From an uncultured bacterium (lineage in GTDB: Bacteria; Cyanobacteriota; Vampirovibrionia; Gastranaerophilales; Gastranaerophilaceae), in NCBI GenBank assembly GCA_902796925.1, contig CADBQW010000097.1, positions 1-41,804 of the forward strand: a stretch of 41,804 bases of DNA. The letters run 5' to 3'. The position numbers and the translations under genes were made by a program. Of this stretch, positions 26,136 through 33,935 are shown piece after piece (positions within the stretch are counted from its first letter, which is position 1; every line of letters starts with the position of its first letter). Under the pieces are notes generated by a model. It saw only the letters and a program-made list of their open reading frames with translations. It made no database searches and had not been told where the DNA came from.

Positions 26136-26141
26136 TATAAT
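26136..26141 (+). promoter_or_regulatory. -10 box of the DUF486 gene
   Basis: A perfect TATAAT lies 14 bases before the ATG at 26155. No convincing -35 box is seen at 16-18 bases upstream. The predicted leader is about 7 bases with no Shine-Dalgarno sequence, so translation would start close to the 5' end of the mRNA. Confidence 0.4.
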
Positions 26142-26154
26142 AATGTCGTAAAAA

Positions 26155-26496
26155 ATGATAAAATATATTGCACCAATAATTTTACTTACAATATCAAACA
26201 TTTTTATGACATTTGCCTGGTACGGGCATCTGAAATTTAAAAGTGCAGCTTTGTGGATCGTAATCCTCGTAAGTTGGGGAATTGCATTTTTAGAGTACTG
26301 TTTTCAAGTTCCGGCCAACAGAATAGGTCATCAGGTTTATGATGCAGCTCATTTAAAAACTATTCAAGAAGTCATTACCCTATGTGTATTTTGTTTGTTT
26401 TCTGTTTTATACTTAAAAGAGGAACTCAAATGGAATTATATCGTGGGTTTCATATTGATTGTTTTGGCAGCATTTGTTATTTTCAAAAAGTGGTAG
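26155..26496 (+). CDS. DUF486 (DMT-like) small membrane protein
   Basis: The 113-residue protein has four membrane helices. The conserved FMTFAWYGHLKF near the start, ILVSWGIAFLEYCFQVPANRIG in the middle and LKEELKWNYIVGFILIVLAAF at the end are characteristic of DUF486 (COG3169). The family resembles half of a drug/metabolite transporter, and its substrate is unknown. It probably acts as a dimer in the inner membrane. The gene lies between the divergent hydrogenase operon and gltX, starting 126 bases from hydC and ending 84 bases before the gltX start. No ribosome site precedes the ATG. Confidence 0.88.
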   Translation: MIKYIAPIILLTISNIFMTFAWYGHLKFKSAALWIVILVSWGIAFLEYCFQVPANRIGHQVYDAAHLKTIQEVITLCVFCLFSVLYLKEELKWNYIVGFILIVLAAFVIFKKW

Positions 26497-26580
26497 TGTG
26501 TTTTGTTACCCCTCTTGAAATCACTTCTTGCTCGTGATATTCTTTTTATGCTTAAAAATGAGAGAAAGAAGGATAAATTT

Positions 26581-28053
26581 ATGACAGATGTAAGAGTAAG
26601 AATTGCCCCGTCACCTAGCGGAAATTTGCATGTAGGTACTGCAAGAACCGCCTTATTTAACTATCTTTTTGCAAAAAAGAATAACGGGAAATTTATTTTA
26701 AGAATTGAAGATACTGATGCTGAACGTACAAGTCAGGAATATATTGACAATATATTTGACAGTTTAAAAGCTCTAGGTCTTAATTGGGATGAAGGTCCTG
26801 ATATCGGCGGTGATTACGGACCATATACTCAATCTGAAAGGTTTGATATCTACCCTAAATATGCCCAAATCCTATTAGATAAAGGGTTTGCATATGAATG
26901 TTTCTGTACTCCGGAAGAACTTGAGGCTGAAAAACAAGAGGCCGCAAATAATAAAAAACCTTATGTTTATACAAAAAAATGTTTAAATCTCACAGAAGAA
27001 GAAAAAGCAAAACTGAGAGCACAGGGAAGAAAACCGGCAATCAGATTTAATATTGAAAAAGCTCAAAAGGCATTCCATGATACTTCAATGCTTTCATTTA
27101 ACGATATGGTTAAAGGTGAATTACACGTTGACACCAATCTTCTCGGTGACTTTGTTATTATGAAATCAAACGGCTCTCCTACCTACAACTTTGCGGTTGT
27201 AGTTGATGATATGTTGATGAAAATGACCCATATAATTCGCGGAGAAGATCATATTTCAAATACGTTTAAGCAAATATTAATCTTTGAAGCCTTGGGAGCA
27301 GAAATTCCTCAATTTGGTCATTTAGGGATGATATTGGCTCCGGACAGAAGCAAACTTTCCAAACGCCATGGTGCAACCGCAGTATCTGAATTCGTTGAAC
27401 ACGGTTACCTTACAGATGCTTTGGTAAATTTCGTTGCCCTTTTGGGTTGGGCACCATCAGACGGTGAAGAAATAAAATCTATTGATGAAATCGCAGCAGA
27501 TTTCAGAATTCACGAAATTTCATCGTCTAATTCAATCTTCGAGTACGACAAATTAAACTGGATGAACGGTCAATACATTAAAAAACTTTCTACTGAAGAA
27601 TTGAAAGAAAGATTAAAACCTTATTTAACCAAGTACGATCTGTCAGAACTCACTGATGAAAATTACACAAGAATGATTGAAATTACACGTGAACCTCTGA
27701 AATTACTTTCTGATATTACAGATGCCGTTCCATATTTCTTTGGTAAAGGTGTACATATAGATGAAGAAGCTCAAACCAAAGTCCTTGACACAGAAACGGC
27801 CCAAGACGTATTAAAATCATTTATGGAACAAGCTCCAGATTGGGAATGGACAGAAGAAAATCTTCATGAAAAACTGGAAAAATTCAGAGCTGATTATAAA
27901 GAAAAAGGCGTAAAACCAAAGGTCACAATGTGGGCAATAAGAGCCGCAGTAACAGGTAGAACCTGTGGTGCTGATATGACAGCTATTCTGGCAATCTTAG
28001 GCAAGGAAGAATCTTTATCAAGAGCTAAAGCTGCAATAAAAGCAACGGTTTAA
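26581..28053 (+). CDS. gltX: Glutamyl-tRNA synthetase
   Basis: The 490-residue enzyme charges tRNA with glutamate. The HIGH-type site is PSGNLHVG (12-19), and the KMSKS-type loop is KLSKR (258-262). A zinc site of the C-x-C-x20-Y-x3-C type (C107, C109, Y130, C134) is present, and GEDHISNTFKQ is the usual class Ib signature. The anticodon-binding helical domains run from about 330. The frame is open further upstream (to 26503), but AGAAGGA seven bases before the ATG at 26581 and the family's usual MxxVRVRIAPSPSG start fix this start. Whether it is discriminating or also charges tRNA-Gln cannot be read directly. A non-coding region of about 500 bases follows. Confidence 0.96.
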   Translation: MTDVRVRIAPSPSGNLHVGTARTALFNYLFAKKNNGKFILRIEDTDAERTSQEYIDNIFDSLKALGLNWDEGPDIGGDYGPYTQSERFDIYPKYAQILLDKGFAYECFCTPEELEAEKQEAANNKKPYVYTKKCLNLTEEEKAKLRAQGRKPAIRFNIEKAQKAFHDTSMLSFNDMVKGELHVDTNLLGDFVIMKSNGSPTYNFAVVVDDMLMKMTHIIRGEDHISNTFKQILIFEALGAEIPQFGHLGMILAPDRSKLSKRHGATAVSEFVEHGYLTDALVNFVALLGWAPSDGEEIKSIDEIAADFRIHEISSSNSIFEYDKLNWMNGQYIKKLSTEELKERLKPYLTKYDLSELTDENYTRMIEITREPLKLLSDITDAVPYFFGKGVHIDEEAQTKVLDTETAQDVLKSFMEQAPDWEWTEENLHEKLEKFRADYKEKGVKPKVTMWAIRAAVTGRTCGADMTAILAILGKEESLSRAKAAIKATV

Positions 28054-28153
28054 ATTCCAATCAATAATTTAAGGGGCTTTTTCTGTCGCTTGACCCTGCA
28101 GTCTATTTTCTTGTGTCGACAAGCAGTAGCGTACATTTTGTACGCAAATTGAA

Positions 28154-28222
28154 GGCAATAAAACCCTCGTGGCAAGGATAAGGGACATTCCCCTCTTATT
28201 GCCCTATGGCCTTATGGCCTTT
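28154..28222. repeat. Octamer repeat remnant related to the hydrogenase-operon element
   Basis: AAGGCAAT appears at 28152, and then CTTATTGC, CCTATGGC, CTTATGGC and CTTTTATT run as consecutive 8-base units from about 28196. The order and preceding CCTC match the array at about 23625-23660 (CCTCTTATTGCC...). The two outer copies are inverted relative to each other but enclose only about 35 bases and no gene, so this may be an empty or decayed version. Confidence 0.55.
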
Positions 28223-28491
28223 TATTAACTTATTCCAATCAATTATCCCGTCATTTACCCTCATTTTTCAACTGTCTTAAATCCTCGAATTCCCCACCCT
28301 GCGTGGTGGACCCACCCCCATTATATGCCCCCGGGGTCAAACCTTTATTAAGAAATTGTTACAATCCGTAACAGAATTCACCAAAAATTAGTTCAGTATT
28401 CGTTTGGATTAAAAATAAATCTTTTCACTTTTAATAAAAACACACTGCCTGACCGTATATTTATATAATTGTAAATTTTTCTTCATTAATA

Positions 28492-28519
28492 TTGAATTTA
28501 AATTTTTATATGTTACACT
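28492..28519 (+). promoter_or_regulatory. Promoter of the BlaI/MecI-type repressor gene
   Basis: TTGAAT (28492-28497), a 16-base spacer, then TACACT (28514-28519) with an extended TGT. The imperfect dyad TTACACTGTTAGCAGTTAGTAA over the -10 and start region contains ACTG-TTAG-CAGT and could be an autoregulatory operator of the repressor. Confidence 0.45.
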
Positions 28520-28551
28520 GTTAGCAGTTAGTAATGCAGAAGGTCGATTTT

Positions 28552-28896
28552 ATGACGTGTGGAAAACTGGAAATAGAAATTTTAAACACTTTTTGGTCGT
28601 TATCAAGTGTTGAGGGTGTTAATGACATTACCATTCAAGATGTTGTTGATAATATGGAACAACACGGTATTGTAAGGGCATACACTACGGTGAAAACTGT
28701 AATGGACAGGTTAGTCGCAAAATCAGTTCTTGTTCGTTACAAGAAAGGGAAGAAATTCCTTTATTCGACGACCATGTCAAAGGCAGAAATGGCCCAAGAA
28801 TCTTTAAATGAAGTGGCTTACCAATTCTTCGGCGGTAATTATAGTGAAATGCAAGAGTTTATAGAAAAGTATTGCCGTAAAGACTTAGTGTGTTAG
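28552..28896 (+). CDS. BlaI/MecI/CopY-family transcriptional repressor
   Basis: The 114-residue protein has the winged-helix pattern of this family: LEIEILNTFWSL at the start, ITIQDVVDNM, then AYTTVKTVMDRLVAKSVLVRYKKGKKFLYS (recognition helix and wing), with a C-terminal dimerisation helix (FGGNYSEMQEFIEKY). Family members repress their own operon and neighbours and are released by proteolysis or metal binding. No BlaR1-type sensor protease is nearby, and the metal-binding cysteines of CopY are not obvious, although CRKDLVC closes the protein. The ATG at 28552, with AGAAGG eight bases upstream, is preferred to the ATG at 28534, which has no ribosome site. The next gene starts 3 bases after the stop. 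Confidence 0.85.
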   Translation: MTCGKLEIEILNTFWSLSSVEGVNDITIQDVVDNMEQHGIVRAYTTVKTVMDRLVAKSVLVRYKKGKKFLYSTTMSKAEMAQESLNEVAYQFFGGNYSEMQEFIEKYCRKDLVC

Positions 28897-28899
28897 GAT

Positions 28900-29262
28900 A
28901 TGAGTTTAGAATCTGATAGGATGTCAGTTGCAAGCTTGATAAGATTTGTGCTGATCGGGGAGTTGTGTGTTAGGGAGGCAATAAAAAAGTTCCCTTGTGA
29001 TGTCGATGACGAAAGCATAGATTCGGCGTATCATGCGCTTGTACATTATGAGGCTGATGAAGATATCAGGAGGCGGGATCCTTTATATAAAGAAGAACAG
29101 GATTCTTATCTTGAAATGATAGCTGATACTTTGGAGAGAGGTGAAGTTTTACCTCAAAATATCATTGCGAATTATAAAAAATATTATAAAGAAACAAGCA
29201 TTCCTCATCGTCAAGATAAAGCCGGAATTTTAAAGAGCTTTTGGCGAAATTTAAATATTTGA
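28900..29262 (+). CDS. Hypothetical acidic protein, operon partner of the repressor
   Basis: The 120-residue protein is soluble, probably all-helical and acidic (VDDESIDSAYHALVHYEADED, then RRRDPLYKEEQDSYLEMIAD). I recognise no domain. It begins 3 bases after the repressor stop, so it is co-transcribed with it and may be its target or co-factor. The ribosome site (TAGGA) is only two bases from the ATG at 28900. A second ATG at 28921 gives a protein seven residues shorter, so the start is uncertain. Its stop codon is embedded in the -35 box of the radA promoter (TTGACA at 29259-29264). Confidence 0.7.
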   Translation: MSLESDRMSVASLIRFVLIGELCVREAIKKFPCDVDDESIDSAYHALVHYEADEDIRRRDPLYKEEQDSYLEMIADTLERGEVLPQNIIANYKKYYKETSIPHRQDKAGILKSFWRNLNI

Positions 29263-29287
29263 CAAAGAGTTTATGGCGTTATAAACT
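29259..29287 (+). promoter_or_regulatory. radA promoter, leaderless geometry
   Basis: A perfect TTGACA (29259-29264) is followed after exactly 17 bases by TAAACT (29282-29287). The radA ATG begins 7 bases after the -10 box, with no Shine-Dalgarno sequence. An alternative -10, TATAAA at 29280, has a 15-base spacer. Either way the leader is almost absent. Confidence 0.6.
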
Positions 29288-29293
29288 TGACGT

Positions 29294-30667
29294 ATGGCAA
29301 AAACGAAGTCAAAATGGATATGCAAAGAATGTGGTTATGAATCTGCTGGATACCTGGGTAAATGCCCATCTTGTTCAGCTTGGGGCAGTTTTGTTGAAGA
29401 AACAACATTTGTAGGAAATGATAAAAATTCGGCTGCAAATGAATTTTTAAACTTAGAGAAACCCCAACTTTTAAAAAACATAACTATTGATGAAACATTT
29501 AGAATCCCATCAGGAATTTCTGAATTTGATCGTGTATTGGGAGGGGGGTTCACTCAAGGCTCGCTTATTCTTTTAGCGGGAGATCCGGGTATTGGAAAAT
29601 CAACTTTAACTTTGCAAACATGCGGTGAACTTTCTAAATTCGGTAAAAAAATTCTGTACGTTTCGGCAGAAGAAAGTTCAAACCAAGTAAAATCACGAGC
29701 AGACAGATTGAAAATTAACACAGAAAATATTTATATATATCCGCAAACTAATTTGGAAAACATTAAAGTTCAAATTGAAGAACTAAATCCCGATTTCATA
29801 ATTGTTGACAGTATTCAAGCAATATACTCAAATAGCGTCGAAAGTACTGCCGGCAGTGTCTCTCAAATTCGCGAATGTTGTAATACTCTAATGCATATTG
29901 CCAAGTCAAGATGTATTACAACTATTGTTATAGGACATGTCACCAAAGAAGGAAACATTGCCGGACCAAAGGTTCTGGAACATATTGTTGATACGGTAAT
30001 TTATTTTGAAGGAGATAAATATAAATCTTATAGACTTTTAAGACCGATAAAAAATCGTTTTGGGAATACATCTGAAATTGGTATCTTTGAGATGATATCT
30101 GATGGTTTAAAGTGTATAACAAATCCTAACGAAATGTTTTTGGCGGAACGTTCAAAGGTTTCAACACCCGGAAGCGCTATTGTTGCAACAAACGAAGGGA
30201 CTAGGCCTTTGATTGTCGAAATTCAAGCATTAGTCGGAACAACACCTTACGCCACCCCAAGACGAGTAACGAATGGCGTTGATACAAGCAGGCTTTTACA
30301 AATTCTTGCCGTTCTGGAAAAACGAGTTGGTCTGAATTTATCAAAGCAAGATGTATATGTAAATGTAACCGGCGGGATGAATATTGATGAACCAGGAGCA
30401 GATCTTGCCGTTGCAATAGCGGTAGCGACAGGAGCTAGAGATGTAGTTGTTGATGATAATACAGTAATTATCGGGGAAATCGGCTTAACGGGAGAAATTC
30501 ATCCTGTTGACAACCTTGAAAAACGTATTTATGAGGCAGCAACAATTGGTTTTAAAAAGGCCATAATCCCATATGCAAATGAGGTTCCTAATATAGAAAA
30601 AGAGATTCAAATTATTCGTGTAAAACGTTTGATAGATGCAATATCAGCTTGTGTTTCAAGTAAATAA
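29294..30667 (+). CDS. radA: DNA repair protein RadA (Sms)
   Basis: The 457-residue protein helps process recombination intermediates as a hexameric helicase-like partner of RecA. It has an N-terminal C4 zinc finger (C10, C13, C24, C27), a RecA-like ATPase with Walker A GDPGIGKST (96-104) and Walker B FIIVDSIQ, the RadA-specific KNRFG motif (253-257), and a C-terminal Lon-like domain (from about 290, including GEIGLTGEIHPV). Length and all motifs are normal. It lies behind the repressor and hypothetical gene but has its own promoter with a perfect -35 and apparently no leader. No strong terminator is visible after it. Confidence 0.97.
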   Translation: MAKTKSKWICKECGYESAGYLGKCPSCSAWGSFVEETTFVGNDKNSAANEFLNLEKPQLLKNITIDETFRIPSGISEFDRVLGGGFTQGSLILLAGDPGIGKSTLTLQTCGELSKFGKKILYVSAEESSNQVKSRADRLKINTENIYIYPQTNLENIKVQIEELNPDFIIVDSIQAIYSNSVESTAGSVSQIRECCNTLMHIAKSRCITTIVIGHVTKEGNIAGPKVLEHIVDTVIYFEGDKYKSYRLLRPIKNRFGNTSEIGIFEMISDGLKCITNPNEMFLAERSKVSTPGSAIVATNEGTRPLIVEIQALVGTTPYATPRRVTNGVDTSRLLQILAVLEKRVGLNLSKQDVYVNVTGGMNIDEPGADLAVAIAVATGARDVVVDDNTVIIGEIGLTGEIHPVDNLEKRIYEAATIGFKKAIIPYANEVPNIEKEIQIIRVKRLIDAISACVSSK

Positions 30668-30711
30668 TTAATGTATTAATATTCTTATACGGCTTAGGAA
30701 TTGTTATGTTG

Positions 30712-30927
30712 CTATATTTTAAAAATATTCTTTCCCTTCATATCGGATTTGTTAACCACAAGTCCACACTTGGAGCATGCCAGAACCTCTCCCGAAGAAT
30801 CTATAGGCAAAAATACATGTTCACAAGATTCTTCTTCATTCTCAACAGATTCTTTTAGTGGATCGTATTTATTTTCCCGCTCATATTTTTTATTGACAAA
30901 TCGATATAGGAGTTCAAATATATACAT
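30712..30927 (-). CDS. Small zinc-binding protein, translationally coupled to cdd
   Basis: The 71-residue protein has an aromatic, basic N-terminus (MYIFELLYRFVNKKYERENK), an acidic linker and a putative zinc knuckle: C-x-H (CEH) and C-x2-C (CSKC) near residues 36-58. The start is taken as ATG at 30927, whose A is shared with the TGA of cdd (TGATG), instead of the upstream GTG at 30942. Initiation probably depends on ribosomes finishing cdd. The function is unknown; the C/H-C-x2-C layout resembles small transcription- or RNA-associated zinc ribbons. Confidence 0.65.
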   Translation of the reverse strand: MYIFELLYRFVNKKYERENKYDPLKESVENEEESCEHVFLPIDSSGEVLACSKCGLVVNKSDMKGKNIFKI

Positions 30928-31310
30928 CAGAGTCTGAAACACCCCGGCAAAAGTTCATCTAATGTTCTGATTTTTATACCTTCATCGGCTTTCGTAATTA
31001 TTTGGACTTCATTTTCTCCTGAAAATTCTGCAATAACTTGTCTGCATGCGCCGCATGGTAGGCAATCTTGCATGTTTGGAGAATAAATTGATATTGCTCG
31101 AATTTCTCTTGCGCCATCTGCTATTGCAGAACCGATAGCATTCCGTTCTGCACAAATGGAGAGTCCAAAACTGGCATTTTCAAAGTTGCAGCCTTTATAT
31201 TTTTTCCCATCCGAGGTTAAAACACACGCTCCTACTGCAAAATGTGAATATGGTGAATAAGAATTTTTTGATGCCTCAATTGCTTCATTCATTAATTCTT
31301 CATAGTTCAT
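30927..31310 (-). CDS. cdd: Cytidine deaminase
   Basis: The 127-residue enzyme deaminates cytidine and deoxycytidine in pyrimidine salvage. Zinc and catalytic residues are C53-A-E55 (CAERNAI) and C86-x2-C89 (PCGACRQ), the homotetrameric short form. YSPYSHFAVGA (19-28) and GCNFENASFG are the usual substrate-contact motifs. The ribosome site AAGGATT is nine bases before the ATG. It precedes and overlaps the small zinc-binding gene. Together with the dCMP deaminase at 4322 and the uridine-kinase-like protein at 3367, it indicates active pyrimidine salvage in this organism. Confidence 0.96.
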   Translation of the reverse strand: MNYEELMNEAIEASKNSYSPYSHFAVGACVLTSDGKKYKGCNFENASFGLSICAERNAIGSAIADGAREIRAISIYSPNMQDCLPCGACRQVIAEFSGENEVQIITKADEGIKIRTLDELLPGCFRL

Positions 31311-31539
31311 AATCTTAATCCTTATTATCCGCTCTTAAATTCTATTATATGTTTTACTTTTTAGAATCCGCTATTTGGTTTATTTATTTCTGAGAAATAT
31401 AAAGTGTAAAATAGTCAATAATAAGATTTGTATCATTTTTTAAACAATCATATTACATAGAAATTCAAAATGAGTTAAAATATAAGTGTTAAGACAGTTC
31501 AGAAATTCATTATGTAAATTATTAACATAGGAATATATT

Positions 31540-31737
31540 ATGAATAGGATTTTAACTTTTTTAGTTTTACTTGTCGTTATAGTGCCTACAGGGTTTTATA
31601 TTCTTGCAAACAGTGGTTTTTCTCCGCTGGTCTTTTGTCTTTTAATGTTTGTTTTTGCAACCGTAAGTTTTATTTTTTTACAAGATGACGACGTGAATTT
31701 TGACAACAATTTATATAACCGTTGGATTACTTATTAA
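31540..31737 (+). CDS. Small two-helix membrane protein
   Basis: The 65-residue protein consists almost entirely of two hydrophobic helices (about 4-24 and 30-49), followed by an acidic tail (QDDDVNFDNNLYNRWITY). AGGA lies eight to nine bases before the ATG, supporting real translation. Its stop overlaps the stop of the large membrane protein on the other strand, so the two genes converge with no space. The upstream 230 bases (31311-31539) contain no feature I can call. Function unknown. Confidence 0.6.
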   Translation: MNRILTFLVLLVVIVPTGFYILANSGFSPLVFCLLMFVFATVSFIFLQDDDVNFDNNLYNRWITY

Positions 31738-33893
31738 TCTTTCTGATAAATATACCCCCATTTTATATCTTTAACTTTTCCTTTGTCATCAACAAAAGGG
31801 GCTCCAAGTGTATATTCCAACTTATCTGAAAGAGAAAACCCTCTTTCAGTAAAATGTGAAGGAGTTATTTCACATCTGGTAGCTGTAGGATACAATTCTG
31901 TTTCATCATTAATTACAATATTTGTTAGATAATGGCAGTTTACACCTATCGGAACTTTATCATCTTTTTTATAGTTTTTAAAAACTTTTGCCATTTGTTT
32001 GTTATCAACAGTGATTAAAACATCATAATCTTCTATGTTGAATTCATTTATATGTTCTAACAATCCGGTATCAATTTTATAACCGTTGAAATCAAGTAGC
32101 TTCAACTCTAATAATTCATCTAAATCATTTGCAAATATTATAACCTTACTTTTTTGCGGAATTGTGTCAACGAGATTATTTATAAATTTGCATTTTCCTG
32201 TTTTGGCAAGTGTTTCATATTGTTCTTTCGTAAACTTTACTCGATTTGGCGGTAAAGAGGTACAAGATACAATATTCCTTATTTGATGGATTGAAACTCC
32301 GGCTTTCATTGTATGTGTTATTTTAGAAATATTCCTTGCCCAAAGGTTTGTTGAAACAAGCGTAAGGTAAAACATTGCAAAAAGTATTACAAAGAATTTT
32401 CCAATCCCTCTTTTTCTATACGAATACACTAATATTGGCGCCGATAAAATCGTTAAATACATAAGAAATCTTACACTAAATGTCATATACTGAATCATTC
32501 CCGACATTACAATAAGATTCAATACCCACATATACCCGAAGAAACCCAACACAAAAGATCTTTTATCCCATTTGAATATAGGTCTGATTAGCGATACAAT
32601 CCAACATGGGATTAGTACAAGAATACCAAGAACTCCCGGACCCATTAATGGTTCCAATAGGGTTTGATTTACAACATTTGCAGAGGTATATGCGCCATTA
32701 TCAGTTTTGAATATAGGAAGTATATTTATCAGAGTGTCCCTAAAATGCATTACGTATTTCGTTGTATATTCACCCCACCTGAATCCGGTAAAATCAATAT
32801 ATAAAAACAAGTGTTTGATAAAACTTGCAGGAATGGCTTTTATGCCGTCGTTATTTTGGTGGGGTAGTAAAAATTCTTTCGGGCCTGCAATATTTCCGCA
32901 TGCAAGAAAATTTAAGACATAATTATAGGCAGAAAAAATAATAAATCCTATTGCCCCATAACCCAAAAATCTCAATAAAGGTCTGTAAAATTCTCTTTTT
33001 CCGCGATAGTACAAACTAAGGAGTACCATGCCTATAGCAACTGATGGAATCGCAAAAAAGGCGGTTGTTTTTACTCCAATAGCTATTGCATAAGACAATG
33101 CCGACATTGCAATAGGAATTTCTTTCCGGTCCTTAATGCCTTGCCAAAACATTACAATAGATGATGCAACAAGTCCCGCCACAATGATATCGGTCTCTGT
33201 TCCTGAAGCTTGTACAATTACAAAGGCGAGGGAAGATAAAATAAAGATAACCCACAGTTTCTTACGCATAGAATACTTTAGAAGATCTAAAACCTTATAC
33301 ACAGATATTATTGATAATATATAGCCAAAGAAAGCCGGGAATGATAGGAATAACTCTTTTTTTAGAAACACGAGTATCCATGCATATAAAAGTTCTGAGT
33401 TTATTGGCATATATAAGTTTCTGTTATCTGCAATCGGAAAATGTAAAATATTATGGTTACTAATCCAATACATACTTCTTAAAACGTGGTATGCAGAAGC
33501 ATCGGGATTTGCAACAGGCATCGTTACGCACAAAAATAACGCGCTCAGTATAAATACCAAAAAACCGATTCCTAAAATTATTAAAGATTTATCTTTTTTT
33601 AACGCACCTAAAACTCTTTTAAAAAAAGGTCTGTAATTAAGTTTCCATAAAGGTTTGCCAAAATTTTTCCAAATAATCAGGCTTATAAGGAATAATATTA
33701 CATTCATTCCAAGTATTCCGACTTCTCCAATTGCAGAAAATAATGACAAAAATTCCATTGTGAAAATTATGTTCGCAAAAGACAAGACAAAAAGATAAAT
33801 CAATCCAAGGATATTGTTTTCTTTATTAAGAATTCCAACAAGCAAATATGATGTTAAAAATACCAAACAAAAAGATATAAAAAATAATCCCAT
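31734..33893 (-). CDS. Large polytopic membrane protein, GT-C glycosyltransferase-like
   Basis: The 719-residue protein has about 13 membrane helices across residues 1-540 and a soluble C-terminal region of about 170 residues. The first large extracytoplasmic loop (PVANPDASAYHVLRSMYWISN) carries an Asp followed by Tyr-His in the position of the GT-C catalytic loop, and further loops are typical of PMT-type enzymes. A role in transferring sugars from a lipid carrier to an envelope glycan is likely, but the substrate is unknown and the classical DE pair is not seen. AGGAGAGG before the ATG is a strong ribosome site. It starts 42 bases after the lysC stop, so it may be the last gene of the kdsC-TPR-lysC transcript. 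Confidence 0.75.
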   Translation of the reverse strand: MGLFFISFCLVFLTSYLLVGILNKENNILGLIYLFVLSFANIIFTMEFLSLFSAIGEVGILGMNVILFLISLIIWKNFGKPLWKLNYRPFFKRVLGALKKDKSLIILGIGFLVFILSALFLCVTMPVANPDASAYHVLRSMYWISNHNILHFPIADNRNLYMPINSELLYAWILVFLKKELFLSFPAFFGYILSIISVYKVLDLLKYSMRKKLWVIFILSSLAFVIVQASGTETDIIVAGLVASSIVMFWQGIKDRKEIPIAMSALSYAIAIGVKTTAFFAIPSVAIGMVLLSLYYRGKREFYRPLLRFLGYGAIGFIIFSAYNYVLNFLACGNIAGPKEFLLPHQNNDGIKAIPASFIKHLFLYIDFTGFRWGEYTTKYVMHFRDTLINILPIFKTDNGAYTSANVVNQTLLEPLMGPGVLGILVLIPCWIVSLIRPIFKWDKRSFVLGFFGYMWVLNLIVMSGMIQYMTFSVRFLMYLTILSAPILVYSYRKRGIGKFFVILFAMFYLTLVSTNLWARNISKITHTMKAGVSIHQIRNIVSCTSLPPNRVKFTKEQYETLAKTGKCKFINNLVDTIPQKSKVIIFANDLDELLELKLLDFNGYKIDTGLLEHINEFNIEDYDVLITVDNKQMAKVFKNYKKDDKVPIGVNCHYLTNIVINDETELYPTATRCEITPSHFTERGFSLSDKLEYTLGAPFVDDKGKVKDIKWGYIYQKD

Positions 33894-33935
33894 AACCTCT
33901 CCTCGTTAAATAATAGGCTGCGGACATAGTGTTAT

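Larger units (their letters stand above)
28054..28551. other. Non-coding region of about 500 bp with hairpins, octamer repeats and a GC-rich patch
   Basis: This is the largest gap in the window. It contains two adjacent small hairpins, CTTGT-GTCG-ACAAG (28110-28123) and GCGTAC-ATTTT-GTACGC (28129-28145). An inverted pair GGCAATAA (28154-28161) / TTATTGCC (28197-28204) and octamer units related to the array in the hydrogenase operon follow. Near 28290-28340 is a GC-rich patch (CCACC ... GGTGG, then CCCCCGGGG) unlike the surroundings. The promoter of the repressor gene lies at its right end. No ORF or tRNA is recognised. Confidence 0.7.

Noticed and set aside
26029-26154. Leaderless start at the ATG at 26143 just after TATAAT
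   Set aside because: That ATG is followed by a stop after one codon (ATG TCG TAA) and is only 2 bases from the -10 box.
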